In this document: positions 27,203 through 35,684 of the stretch, in pieces
Position numbering within the stretch: position 1 is the stretch's first letter
How the letters are laid out: every line of letters begins with the position of its first letter
NCBI RefSeq assembly: GCF_039839275.1
Contig: NZ_JBDOQP010000003.1
Coordinates: 372,001 to 436,000, forward strand
Reading direction: 5' to 3'
DNA length: 64,000 nt
From: Aerobium sp039839275
GTDB taxonomy: Bacteria > Pseudomonadota > Alphaproteobacteria > Rhizobiales > Rhizobiaceae
Program-made: the position numbers and the translations under genes
Notes under the pieces: generated by a model
Database searches by the model: none
What the model saw: only the letters and a program-made list of their open reading frames with translations
Told to the model about the DNA's origin: nothing

Positions 27203-28369
27203 TCAGTCCTGCGATGCGGCGCCCTCTTCGACGGCGGCTGCTTCGCCGCGCTCGCGTTCGATCCGGCGCCAACGCGCCACGTTCTCATTGTGCTCTTCGA
27301 GCGTGCTCGCGAAGGCGTGGCCGCCTGTTCCATCGGCGACGAAATACAGGTCTTCGGTTTCAGACGGGTTGGCCACCGCCTCCAGCGAGGCGCGCCCCGG
27401 GATGGCGATCGGGCCCGGCGGCAGACCGTCGATCGTGTAGGTGTTGTAGTCGGTGGGCGTGTCGATGTCGGATCGGTAGATCGGCCTATCAGACGGCTTC
27501 CCCTCGCCGCCGAATATTCCATAGATGATCGTCGGATCCGACTGCAGACGCATGCCGTTTCTCAAGCGGTTGATGAACACGGCTGCCACACGCGAGCGTT
27601 CGTCGCCCCGCGCGGTTTCCTTCTCGACGATCGAGGCCAATGTCACGAACTGGTTGATGTCTTCGACCGGCAGGTCCGGCGAACGGCGTTCCCAGACACT
27701 TTCCACGAGCGCCTTTTGATCCGCCATCAGCTTGTTGACGACGTCCTGACGCTGCATGCCGCGGGTGAAACGGATGGTGTCGGCCGCCAGCGCACCTTCC
27801 GGCGGCAGTTCGGCCGGCATGTCCCCTGTCAGTTCCTCGGCGGCGGCAATGCGCCGGAAGGCCTGCGCGACCGTCAGGCCCTCAGGGATGGTGACGGAAT
27901 GAAGGATGGATTCTCCGTCGACGAAAATTTCCATGATGTCGTGCATGGAGGCTGCGGCAGGTATGGCGTATTCGCCGGCCTTCAACTGGCCATCCTTGGA
28001 ATAGGCGCGCAAGCCGAGACGGAACACACGCGCATCGTCGATCATCCCACGGCGTTCGAGCTGCTCCGCGATCTCCTGCACACCGGTATTGGGCCGGATG
28101 AGGAACGTGTCGGGAGCCGCCAGAGGGCCGCTGTCCTCGAACATATGCTTGCCGAACCAAACGGTCGCGAAAGCGGCGATTGCCACGAGAACGATCGCAG
28201 ACATCACGAAGTTCATGAAGACCACGAACTGGCTGCGCGAGCGCTTGGACCGCCTGGGAGGCGGCGTCCCGGCCTGCGGGCGCAGGGCTTCGCTCGCCGT
28301 CTTGGGGACGATCGGCTTCTGCGTGGGAGATGGGCCGGCTGGCCCTTGATCCACGGGGTTGCTCGTCAT
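27203..28369 (-). CDS. mltG: endolytic murein transglycosylase MltG
   Basis: MltG is a membrane-anchored lytic transglycosylase that cuts nascent glycan strands and sets their length. The 388-residue protein has a Pro-rich cytoplasmic N-terminus, one transmembrane helix (about 48-72), a LysM-like region and a YceG catalytic domain. The catalytic glutamate is E249 in ASIVEKETA, with the family motifs LQSDPTIIYG, GLPPGPIA and YFVADGTGGHAF. It follows fabF by about 100 bp and precedes yicC by 29 bp, the usual order in rhizobia. Confidence 0.95.
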   Translation of the reverse strand: MTSNPVDQGPAGPSPTQKPIVPKTASEALRPQAGTPPPRRSKRSRSQFVVFMNFVMSAIVLVAIAAFATVWFGKHMFEDSGPLAAPDTFLIRPNTGVQEIAEQLERRGMIDDARVFRLGLRAYSKDGQLKAGEYAIPAAASMHDIMEIFVDGESILHSVTIPEGLTVAQAFRRIAAAEELTGDMPAELPPEGALAADTIRFTRGMQRQDVVNKLMADQKALVESVWERRSPDLPVEDINQFVTLASIVEKETARGDERSRVAAVFINRLRNGMRLQSDPTIIYGIFGGEGKPSDRPIYRSDIDTPTDYNTYTIDGLPPGPIAIPGRASLEAVANPSETEDLYFVADGTGGHAFASTLEEHNENVARWRRIERERGEAAAVEEGAASQD

Positions 28370-28472
28370 TGCGTGTACGGACGCTCCCTTAGGCCGGATT
28401 GGTTCGATTCAGCGACCCCGAACCTAAGCCGGAATATGGCAAAATTGGCGGCGCCGAGGAGCGCCAAGACGT

Positions 28473-29732
28473 TCAGCCCTGATATCTGCGGAACACCAGC
28501 GAGGCATTCGTCCCGCCGAAGCCGAAAGAGTTGGACAGTGCAATGTCAATCGGCCGCTCCCGCGCCCGGTGGGGAACCAGGTCGATGGCTGTCTCCCTTT
28601 CGGGATTGTCGAGATTGATCGTCGGCGGCGCGATGTTGTCGCGGATGGCGAGGATCGAGAAGATCGCTTCCGCGGCGCCGGCCGCGCCGAGCAGATGCCC
28701 GATCGACGATTTGGTCGAGGACATGGAAATCTTCGAGGCCGCGTCGCCGACGAGCCGCTCGACCGCGCCCAGTTCGATGGTATCGGCCATCGTCGACGTG
28801 CCGTGGGCGTTGATGTAGTCGAGGTCCGCCGCCCCGATGCCGGCGCGCTTCAGCGCGGCGCTCATGCAGCGGAATGCACCGTCGCCATCCTCCGACGGGG
28901 CGGTGATGTGGTAGGCGTCGCCGGAAAGGCCGTAGCCGACCACTTCCGCGTAGATCTTTGCGCCGCGCGCCTTGGCGTGCTCGAGTTCCTCGAGCACGAC
29001 GACACCGGCGCCCTCGCCCATGACGAAGCCGTCGCGGTCGCGATCATACGGCCTCGACGCCTTGGTCGGCTCGTCATTGTGCGCGGTCGACAGCGCCCGG
29101 CAGGCGGCAAAGCCGGCCAGGGACAGCCGCGTGACCGGCGATTCCGCGCCGCCTGCGACCATCACGTCCGCGTCGCCAAATATGATCAGCCGGGCGGCAT
29201 CGCCAATGGCGTGCGCGCCGGTGGAGCAGGCGGTCACCACCGCATGATTGGGGCCCTTGAGCCCATGGCGGATGGACACCTGTCCGGAAACGAGGTTGAT
29301 GATGTTGCCGGGAATGAAGAACGGGCTGATGCGGCGCGGCCCCTTCTCCTTTAGAATCATGGCATTTTCGGCAATGCCGTCGATGCCGCCGATGCCGGAT
29401 CCGATCATCACGCCGGTGGCGTTCTGGTCGTCGGACGTCGAGGGATGCCAGCCGGCATCTTCGAGCGCCATGTCGGCAGCGGCCATGCCGTAGATGATGT
29501 AGTCGCTGACCTTGCGCTGTTCCTTCGGCTCCATGAAGCGGTCAGGATCGAAGGCCGCCTCCCCGCCTTCGCGGGGTATGACGTGGGCGATCTTCGCAGG
29601 AAGATCGTCCACCTCGAACGTGTCGACGCGCCGCGCAGCGCTCTTGCCGGCCAGAATTTCCTTCCAAGCATGGTCGACGCCGACGCCGAAGGGCGAAAGC
29701 AATCCCATGCCGGTAACGACGACGCGTCTCAT
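28473..29732 (-). CDS. fabF: beta-ketoacyl-ACP synthase II
   Basis: FabF elongates acyl chains by condensation with malonyl-ACP. The 419-residue protein begins MRRVVVTGMGLLSPFG and has the catalytic triad C169 (TACSTG), H310 (NAHGTST) and H346 (GHLLGAAGA), with K341. It lies 48 bp downstream of acpP, the conserved fabD-fabG-acpP-fabF order. Confidence 0.97.
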   Translation of the reverse strand: MRRVVVTGMGLLSPFGVGVDHAWKEILAGKSAARRVDTFEVDDLPAKIAHVIPREGGEAAFDPDRFMEPKEQRKVSDYIIYGMAAADMALEDAGWHPSTSDDQNATGVMIGSGIGGIDGIAENAMILKEKGPRRISPFFIPGNIINLVSGQVSIRHGLKGPNHAVVTACSTGAHAIGDAARLIIFGDADVMVAGGAESPVTRLSLAGFAACRALSTAHNDEPTKASRPYDRDRDGFVMGEGAGVVVLEELEHAKARGAKIYAEVVGYGLSGDAYHITAPSEDGDGAFRCMSAALKRAGIGAADLDYINAHGTSTMADTIELGAVERLVGDAASKISMSSTKSSIGHLLGAAGAAEAIFSILAIRDNIAPPTINLDNPERETAIDLVPHRARERPIDIALSNSFGFGGTNASLVFRRYQG

Positions 29733-29780
29733 CGCCCGTACTCCGGTCCGGCGTAACTGTTCAGGCCGCGCGGCAAGGCG

Positions 29781-30017
29781 TCAGGCCGACGCCTTATCGA
29801 TGTACTTCACGGCGTCGCCGACGGTGAGGATGGTCTCGGCCGCGTCATCGGGAATCTCGACGCCGAATTCTTCTTCGAATGCCATGACCAGCTCGACGGT
29901 GTCGAGGCTGTCCGCGCCGAGGTCGTCGATGAAGCTTGCGCCCTCGGTGACCTTGTCGGCATCGACGCCCAGATGCTCGACAACGATTTTCTTGACGCGT
30001 TCTGCGGTATCGCTCAT
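29781..30017 (-). CDS. acpP: acyl carrier protein
   Basis: AcpP carries the growing acyl chain on a 4'-phosphopantetheine arm. The 78-residue acidic protein has the attachment serine S37 in GADSLDT and the standard helices. The ATG at 30017 has a GAGGG ribosome binding site; a longer in-frame start at 30065 adds 16 residues unlike any ACP and is rejected. It has its own 238-bp upstream region, so it probably has a separate promoter from fabG. Confidence 0.97.
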   Translation of the reverse strand: MSDTAERVKKIVVEHLGVDADKVTEGASFIDDLGADSLDTVELVMAFEEEFGVEIPDDAAETILTVGDAVKYIDKASA

Positions 30018-30255
30018 TTGCAAACCCTCGACTTCAGAAAGTTGGTGGGACTTCGTTAGCGGCACGATTGCCGGTAATCAAGCTGAAAGATAGGAGCATA
30101 AGGTGGGTATCAACCCGGTTCTGTCCGGTAAGTTCCTACCCTGATCCGTTTTGGTCCGATGCTCCCGGAAGCGGCGTTTCCTTGCCACGGAGCGGCGGAA
30201 CTACACGAAAAACCGTCCTGCTCCAAGACGAAAAGCGCCGCGATGGGACGTATCC

Positions 30256-30993
30256 TCAGATCATCGCCATGCCGCCATTGACGTGCAGCGTGTGACCCGT
30301 GACGTAGCCCGCCTCGTTGGAGGCCAGGAAGAGAACCGAAGCCGCGATGTCGGTGCCGGTCCCCATCTTTTTCATCGGGATGACGCCCATGATCGCCTCC
30401 TTCTGCTTGTCGTTGAGCTTTTCGGTCATGGCCGATTCGATAAAACCGGGTGCGACGCAATTGACGGTGACGTTGCGCGTCGCGATCTCCTGAGCCAGCG
30501 ATTTGGAAAAGCCGATCATGCCTGCCTTGGAGGCGCAGTAATTGGCCTGGCCGGGGTTGCCCATCACGCCGACGACGGAGGTGATGTTGACGATGCGGCC
30601 GAAGCGCCGGCGCATCATGGGGTGGGCAAGTTCGCGCGTCAGGCGGAAGGCGGCAGTAAGATTGACCTCCAGCACCGCATCCCAGTCCTCGTCCGACATG
30701 CGGACGAACAAGCCATCGCGGGTTATGCCGGCATTGTTGACGAGGATGTCGACGCCCTCGAGCTCCGCCTCTGCCTTCTGGCCGAGCGCCTTGACCTCGT
30801 CGCGGTCCGAAAGGTTGGCCGCGAACACCTTGACCCGGTCGCCGAGTTCGGCGGCGAGCGCATCGAGCTTCTCGACGCGGGTGCCGTGCAGGCCAACGGT
30901 CGCGCCCGCCGCGTGCAGCGCGCGGGCCACGGCCTCGCCGATGCCGCCGGTTGCCCCGGTGACGAGCGCCTTGCGGCCTGTCAGATCAAACAT
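30256..30993 (-). CDS. fabG: 3-oxoacyl-ACP reductase
   Basis: FabG reduces beta-ketoacyl-ACP with NADPH. The 245-residue short-chain dehydrogenase has the cofactor motif TGATGGIG, NNAG, the catalytic S139-Y152-K156 (YCASK) and the C-terminal GGMAMI. It lies 15 bp downstream of fabD. Confidence 0.96.
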   Translation of the reverse strand: MFDLTGRKALVTGATGGIGEAVARALHAAGATVGLHGTRVEKLDALAAELGDRVKVFAANLSDRDEVKALGQKAEAELEGVDILVNNAGITRDGLFVRMSDEDWDAVLEVNLTAAFRLTRELAHPMMRRRFGRIVNITSVVGVMGNPGQANYCASKAGMIGFSKSLAQEIATRNVTVNCVAPGFIESAMTEKLNDKQKEAIMGVIPMKKMGTGTDIAASVLFLASNEAGYVTGHTLHVNGGMAMI

Positions 30994-31008
30994 TGCATTC
31001 CCCCTTGT

Positions 31009-31950
31009 TCAAGCCAGCGCTGCGACCGCGGCATCGACGTCGGCGGCGGCACCGACATTGGCGGTGGCGATGTTGCGGTCGATGCGGCGCGCCAGACCGG
31101 ACAATACCTTGCCGGAGCCGATTTCATAGAGCGTGGTAACGCCGTTGGCGCCGAACCATTCGATCGTCTCGCGCCAGCGGACGCGCCCCGTCACCTGCTC
31201 GACGAGACGGGCGCCGATCTCCTGCGGATCGGTGATCGGCTGGACCAGCACGTTGGCAACCAGCGGAACGGCGGGAGCATGCATCTGCACACCGGCGAGC
31301 GCTTCGCGCATGGCTTCCGCCGCAGGCTGCATCAGCGCGGAATGGAATGGCGCGGAAACCGGCAGCATCAAGGCACGCTTCGCCCCCTTGTCGGTGCACA
31401 GGCGGGCCGCGTGCTCGACCGCGGGCCTGGCGCCGGAAATGACGAGTTGCCCGCCGCCATTGTCGTTGGCGATCTGGCAGACCGAGCCCGTCCCCGCTTC
31501 CGCGCACGCAGATTCGACGTCGGCCTGCTCGAGCCCGATGATTGCGGCCATCGCACCTTCTCCGACGGGAACGGCGGCCTGCATGGCATTGCCTCTGATG
31601 CGCAGCAGCCGCGCCGTGTCGGCAACCGAAAGCGCGCCAGCCGCGGCAAGCGCGGAATATTCGCCGAGCGAATGCCCTGCGACGTAGGCCACCTTGTCCT
31701 TCAGGGAAACGCCGCGAGATTCGAGGACGCGGAGGGCGGCGAGCGAGACTGCCATGAGAGCCGGCTGGGCATTGGCCGTCAGCGTGAGTTCGTCGTCCGG
31801 GCCTTCCCACATGATGCGCGACAGCGCCTGACCCAGCGCCTCGTCGACCTCTTCGAACACGGCGCGCGCCTGCGGATAGGCGTCGGCGAGGTCCTTGCCC
31901 ATTCCGACGGCCTGACTGCCCTGCCCCGGAAAGGTGAAGGCGATCGACAT
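31009..31950 (-). CDS. fabD: malonyl-CoA-ACP transacylase
   Basis: FabD loads malonyl groups on ACP. The 313-residue protein begins MSIAFTFPGQGSQ, with the nucleophile S94 in GHSLGEYSAL and H203 in PFHSALM. The start at 31950 gives the family N-terminus; an extension to 32010 has no support. It leads the fabD-fabG-acpP-fabF cluster. Confidence 0.96.
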   Translation of the reverse strand: MSIAFTFPGQGSQAVGMGKDLADAYPQARAVFEEVDEALGQALSRIMWEGPDDELTLTANAQPALMAVSLAALRVLESRGVSLKDKVAYVAGHSLGEYSALAAAGALSVADTARLLRIRGNAMQAAVPVGEGAMAAIIGLEQADVESACAEAGTGSVCQIANDNGGGQLVISGARPAVEHAARLCTDKGAKRALMLPVSAPFHSALMQPAAEAMREALAGVQMHAPAVPLVANVLVQPITDPQEIGARLVEQVTGRVRWRETIEWFGANGVTTLYEIGSGKVLSGLARRIDRNIATANVGAAADVDAAVAALA

Positions 31951-32040
31951 GGCGTTTCTCCCTGCTTCTCGTTGTCGGCAGCGTGTGACGCAAGCAGGCC
32001 GACAGGTCAAGAGGCGGGGAAACCGCGCGATGCTCCCCGG

Positions 32041-33612
32041 TCAGTTGGTGACGTAGAGCTTGGCGATGCGCGAGGCGATCTTCTTGAAGACCGCGTCGAG
32101 GTCGTTGACGTCACTTGTCGGATAGTAGTGGTCGGGGGTCGTCGCGCACTTGGTATAGAGATTGCGGTTGGCCTGGGTGTCGGCGCCAAGCAGAACGGTG
32201 AAGACCTCCACGTCGTCATCCTTCAGCGCGTCGCAGGCGGTAAGCGTCATATCGTTGACCTTGGTCAGCGCATTGTTGCGGTTGGTATCGACCCGCCCCT
32301 GATCGAGGAAGTGGTATGAACCGTAGTCGGATTTATTGAAATACTCATTGCCGGCACCGAAAACCGTGTTCTCTCCGTCGGTGAACACGACTGCATATTT
32401 CGACGTATATTCCGACTTGAACGGCACGCCCTGATCATAGGGTTCACCCGGTGAAAGCACGCGGTAGGCCCACGCCATGCCCTCCGACACGTTCGTGCCC
32501 GAGCCCTCCCAGTAGATCATTTTGTCGATCTCCGACTTCAGCTTGGTGAAATCGGAAGTGAGCGGCATGATCGGTGTCGGGCAAGCGTAGTTCGGACCCG
32601 TTGAACGCGAAGACGATTCGCTTATGGTCTTGTTGCCCGACGCTAAATTGTAATAGCGCGACGCTTGCTTCACTTTTGCTTCGTCATATTTACCGAAGCT
32701 GTCGTTAATATATGAATTGTTCCAAATGTCACTACGATTCGGGGATGTCGCGTTGCTACCAGGATTGTCTGGCGCGAAGTATGGCACGAACAACGTGTTC
32801 GGATTCTTGTTCTTCGGTGCGTCATCCGTGAGATTGTAAGGTGCAGGCCTCGCCTCCACGCACCCCTTCCACTCTACACCTAGAGCGTCAAAGAGCTCAA
32901 GATGATTGGTTCTCGGCGTAAAATAGATCCCATTGTAATCCGAGAAGTCTGAGCCACGCGCCCTCCAGCTTTCAGACTTCTTGTGCCATTTTGAATCTAT
33001 CCAGCTCTCCTTGTAGCCCTCGCCCTTGATGTTCACGGCCGTCACGAACGGCACCAGCGCCGCCTTGACGACGCGCTTGGGCTCGCTGTCGGGCGAGTGG
33101 ACGGTCTCCAGAATATCAACGAGCGACTTTGCCGCCTTGCGCAGCTCGGCCATGCGGGCGGACCCCATGGAGCCGGTATTGTCGAGCGCCATGACAATCT
33201 CCAGATGGTTGCGCGATTCATACGCGCTGGAGGTCACGGTGATGCGGCGCGACGAACCGAACATGAAGGCAAGGTGCAGGGTCACATCGGCGGAAACGGT
33301 GCCGGTCGTGCTGATGTAGTTGATGCCGGTCTCGATTTCGATGTCGCCATCGACATTGGTCATCTCGCCCGCGCCCAGCAGGTTGGCGCTGAGATAATCC
33401 TGAAAAACGTCGTCGCGCGACAGCGTCTTGTCGTTGATGCGCGAGGCGGCAAGAACCGCGGCGTCAGTCGCGTTCTGAAGCTGCGCGTGCGCCTGCGTCA
33501 GCGAGGCAACGTCCACGGCAAGCCCGACCCCGCCGAGCAGCACCGGCAGGATCATGGCGAACATCATCGAAAAATTGCCGGCTTCGGAGCGGCGAAAATT
33601 GCGAACTACCAT
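32041..33612 (-). CDS. TadG-like pilus-assembly protein with VWA domain
   Basis: The 523-residue protein has an N-terminal TadE/TadG-type segment with one hydrophobic helix (about 13-35, EAGNFSMMFAMILPVLLGG) and a von Willebrand A domain with a MIDAS-like motif starting at D144 (ALDNTGSM) and FTDGENT later. Such proteins are exported and are usually linked to Flp/Tad pili. Residues about 204-341, inside the VWA domain, form a long insertion rich in Asn, Ser, Tyr and Lys; its DNA (32590-33000) is visibly more AT-rich than the flanks (about 43 percent GC by hand count over several rows). No other tad genes are nearby, so its partner system is elsewhere or absent. Confidence 0.82.
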   Translation of the reverse strand: MVVRNFRRSEAGNFSMMFAMILPVLLGGVGLAVDVASLTQAHAQLQNATDAAVLAASRINDKTLSRDDVFQDYLSANLLGAGEMTNVDGDIEIETGINYISTTGTVSADVTLHLAFMFGSSRRITVTSSAYESRNHLEIVMALDNTGSMGSARMAELRKAAKSLVDILETVHSPDSEPKRVVKAALVPFVTAVNIKGEGYKESWIDSKWHKKSESWRARGSDFSDYNGIYFTPRTNHLELFDALGVEWKGCVEARPAPYNLTDDAPKNKNPNTLFVPYFAPDNPGSNATSPNRSDIWNNSYINDSFGKYDEAKVKQASRYYNLASGNKTISESSSRSTGPNYACPTPIMPLTSDFTKLKSEIDKMIYWEGSGTNVSEGMAWAYRVLSPGEPYDQGVPFKSEYTSKYAVVFTDGENTVFGAGNEYFNKSDYGSYHFLDQGRVDTNRNNALTKVNDMTLTACDALKDDDVEVFTVLLGADTQANRNLYTKCATTPDHYYPTSDVNDLDAVFKKIASRIAKLYVTN

Positions 33613-33964
33613 TCAGGAGACCCCCAAGGAATTCGCCGGGACGGTAAACGGGACCGATAAAGATTCCGTTGAGGGAATACCGACAATTCTCCGACATGGT
33701 CCCGATCGGCGCGCCGCGCTTGCGTTTGCGCGCGATTGCCCGTATAGAGCCGCCCAATCTGCCGGTCCCAGCTGGGGGCTGAACGGAGGGCCGTGTTTTT
33801 TCCCACAGGAAAACATGCGTGTGAAGGCAAGTTCTTCCGCCTCCCGTGTCTCCGCTCTCGACCGTCTCGACATGCTCCTTTCTTCGCCCGCTCGCGGGAC
33901 AGAGAAGTTGCAGAGGCTTTTGCCGCCGGGGCCGACAGTGTGAACCGAAGAAAGGCAAGACAAT
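33613..33964. other. 352-bp region between tadG-like gene and rpsF
   Basis: Divergent upstream region for both genes. It should contain the promoter of the ribosomal operon and may hold an S6:S18-type autoregulatory leader near the 3' end, where a run with CCGCCGGGGCCGACAG lies 35-50 bp before the rpsF ATG. I could not confirm the required fold. No small gene with a convincing start was seen. Confidence 0.4.
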
Positions 33965-34435
33965 ATGGCTCTATACGAACATGTGTTCCTTGCCCGCCAG
34001 GACCTATCCTCGCAGCAGGTCGAAGCCCTCGTCGAACAGTACAGGGGTGTGATCGAAGCGGGTGGCGGATCCATCGGGCGGGTCGAGCATTGGGGACTGA
34101 AGTCCCTCACCTACCGCGTCAAGAAGAACCGCAAGGCGCACTACACGCTCATGGACATCACTGCCCCGGCGGCAGCCGTCCACGAGATGGAACGCCAGAT
34201 GGGTCTCTCCGAAGACTTCCTGCGTTTCATGACCATCCGCGTGGAAGCCCACGAGGAAGGCCCCTCGGCTATGATGCAGAAGCGCGACGACCGCGAGCGC
34301 GAAGGCCGCTTCGGCGACCGTCCGCGCTTTGGCGACCGTGATCGTGGCGATCGCGGTGACCGGGGCGATCGTGGAGACCGCGGCGATCGCGGCCCGCGCC
34401 GCCCGCGCGAACAGGTTTCGGAAGGAGCAGAATAA
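33965..34435 (+). CDS. rpsF: 30S ribosomal protein S6
   Basis: S6 binds the central domain of 16S rRNA together with S18. The 156-residue protein has the S6 core (MALYEHVFLARQDLS, WGLKSLTYRVKKNRKAHY, FLRFMTIRVE) in residues 1-96 and a long charged tail. The tail contains a run of Gly-Asp-Arg repeats (about residues 117-143), longer than in most S6 proteins. The gene is followed directly by rpsR, whose ATG touches its stop codon. Confidence 0.97.
   Translation: MALYEHVFLARQDLSSQQVEALVEQYRGVIEAGGGSIGRVEHWGLKSLTYRVKKNRKAHYTLMDITAPAAAVHEMERQMGLSEDFLRFMTIRVEAHEEGPSAMMQKRDDREREGRFGDRPRFGDRDRGDRGDRGDRGDRGDRGPRRPREQVSEGAE
34313..34402 (+). repeat. GDR-coding short tandem repeat in rpsF
   Basis: A 9-bp unit coding Gly-Asp-Arg is repeated about seven times near the 3' end of rpsF (GGCGATCGC / GGTGACCGG / GGAGACCGC variants). 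Codons vary between units, but slippage could still change the length. Confidence 0.8.
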
Positions 34436-34684
34436 ATGGTCGACATCAACCAGATCCCGACCCGCCGTCCGTTCCACCGCCGTCGCAAGACCTGCCCGTT
34501 CTCGGGCGCCAACGCGCCGCGGATCGACTACAAGGACGTGCGTCTGCTTCAGCGCTACATTTCCGAGCGCGGCAAGATCGTGCCGTCGCGCATCACCGCG
34601 GTCAGCCAGAAGAAGCAGCGTGAACTCGCCAAGGCGATCAAGCGCGCCCGTTTCCTCGGCCTGCTGCCCTACGTGGTGAAGTAG
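34436..34684 (+). CDS. rpsR: 30S ribosomal protein S18
   Basis: The 82-residue protein has the S18 core: RRKTCPFSG at the N-terminus, IDYKDVRLLQRYISERGKI and the basic helix RITAVSQKKQRELAKAIKRAR. It starts immediately at the rpsF stop and is followed after about 190 bp by rplI, the standard S6-S18-L9 operon. Confidence 0.98.
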   Translation: MVDINQIPTRRPFHRRRKTCPFSGANAPRIDYKDVRLLQRYISERGKIVPSRITAVSQKKQRELAKAIKRARFLGLLPYVVK

Positions 34685-34692
34685 GACCTTTT

Positions 34693-34714
34693 CCGGGGCG
34701 GCTCGCCGCCCCGG
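34693..34714 (+). terminator. hairpin between rpsR and rplI
   Basis: A perfect 9-bp stem (CCGGGGCGG / CCGCCCCGG) with a CTCG loop, 8 bp after the rpsR stop. The bases after it (CTTCCC) are not a T run, so it probably attenuates or protects mRNA ends rather than stopping all transcription into rplI. Confidence 0.5.
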
Positions 34715-34875
34715 CTTCCCGCTCCGGTGATCGGCACCGGATGCGAGACTGGAAATCCGAGTTGGGCCTCATGCCCTAACTGCCACGAGGCAGGACAGCG
34801 ACCCCGGCGACATGCCGCCTGCTCCCTGCCTTTCAGTACTGATTCAACCGCTTGCGGTTCTGAAAGGACACGATC

Positions 34876-35460
34876 ATGGAAGTCATTCTCCTCGAACGCA
34901 TTTCCCGCCTCGGCCAGATGGGTGACACCGTCAAGGTCAAGGACGGCTTCGCCCGCAACTTCCTGCTGCCGAAGGGCAAGGCGCTGCGCGCCAACGAAGG
35001 CAACAAGAAGAAGTTCGAAGGCCAGCGCGCCCAGCTTGAGACCCGTAACCTCGAGCGCAAGTCGGAAGCCGAGAAGGTCGCCGAGACGCTCGACGGCAAG
35101 TCATTCGTCGCCGTGCGCTCGGCAGGCGAGACCGGCCAGCTCTACGGCTCGGTTTCGACCCGCGACATCGCCGACATCCTGACTGCCGAAGGCTTCAACG
35201 TTGGGCGAAACCAGATCGAGCTCAACCAGCCGATCAAGACCATCGGTCTCACCAACGTCGCGATCGCGCTGCACCCGGAAGTCGAGGTGACGATCACGCT
35301 CAACATCGCCCGTACCGCGGACGAGGCCGAGCGCCAGGCTGCGGGCGAGAAGCTCGATTCCGCCGAGGCGATCTATGGCGACGACATCAACGAGAACGCC
35401 CGCCCGGATGCGTTCTTCGATCCGAACGAGGACGGCTTCGAGGAAGACGAAGAAGCCTGA
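34876..35460 (+). CDS. rplI: 50S ribosomal protein L9
   Basis: L9 binds domain V of 23S rRNA through its N-terminal domain. The 194-residue protein has the typical start (MEVILLERISRLGQMGDTVKVKDG, FLLPKGKA), a long central helix and the C-terminal domain (GQLYGSVSTRDIA), followed by an acidic tail of about 35 residues common in rhizobia. It ends before a strong terminator. Confidence 0.97.
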   Translation: MEVILLERISRLGQMGDTVKVKDGFARNFLLPKGKALRANEGNKKKFEGQRAQLETRNLERKSEAEKVAETLDGKSFVAVRSAGETGQLYGSVSTRDIADILTAEGFNVGRNQIELNQPIKTIGLTNVAIALHPEVEVTITLNIARTADEAERQAAGEKLDSAEAIYGDDINENARPDAFFDPNEDGFEEDEEA

Positions 35461-35491
35461 TCTGGACCACATTTCCACCTCAAGTTGGATG

Positions 35492-35524
35492 AATACCCGG
35501 CGGGCAACCGCCGGGTATTTTTTT
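35492..35524 (+). terminator. intrinsic terminator of the rpsF-rpsR-rplI operon
   Basis: A 12-bp perfect stem (AATACCCGGCGG at 35492-35503, CCGCCGGGTATT at 35508-35519) with a GCAA loop, running into a T tract up to 35524. It is the clearest intrinsic terminator in the window. Confidence 0.93.
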
Positions 35525-35534
35525 GGACCGATGA

Positions 35535-35557
35535 AACTTTCTCGTCATGGGAAAGTT
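35535..35557. promoter_or_regulatory. 7-bp inverted repeat upstream of cfa
   Basis: AACTTTC (35535-35541) and GAAAGTT (35551-35557) form a 7-bp inverted repeat with a 9-bp spacer, 10 bp after the ribosomal terminator and about 130 bp before cfa. It might be an operator or an RNA hairpin; no regulator is suggested by context. Confidence 0.25.
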
Positions 35558-35684
35558 GAGGAAGGTTGAGTGGCGGAGATCGCCGGGCGTCTACGCGACG
35601 CCATCAGACGATCTGTCTCTTTGGTTGGCATCGAACGTCCGGTTTTCGGACGGGAATTCGATGCGATGCTCTGGGGCGAACGAT

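Noticed and set aside
28383..28430. tRNA-like T-loop GGTTCGATTC near the mltG start
   Set aside because: No acceptor stem, anticodon arm or CCA-side pairing could be drawn around it.
26411..28618. A 735-codon plus frame across yicC and mltG
   Set aside because: Antisense to conserved genes, with arginine/serine-rich noise and no recognisable motif.
30151..32319. A 722-codon plus frame across fabG and fabD
   Set aside because: Antisense shadow of two essential genes with all catalytic residues on the minus strand.
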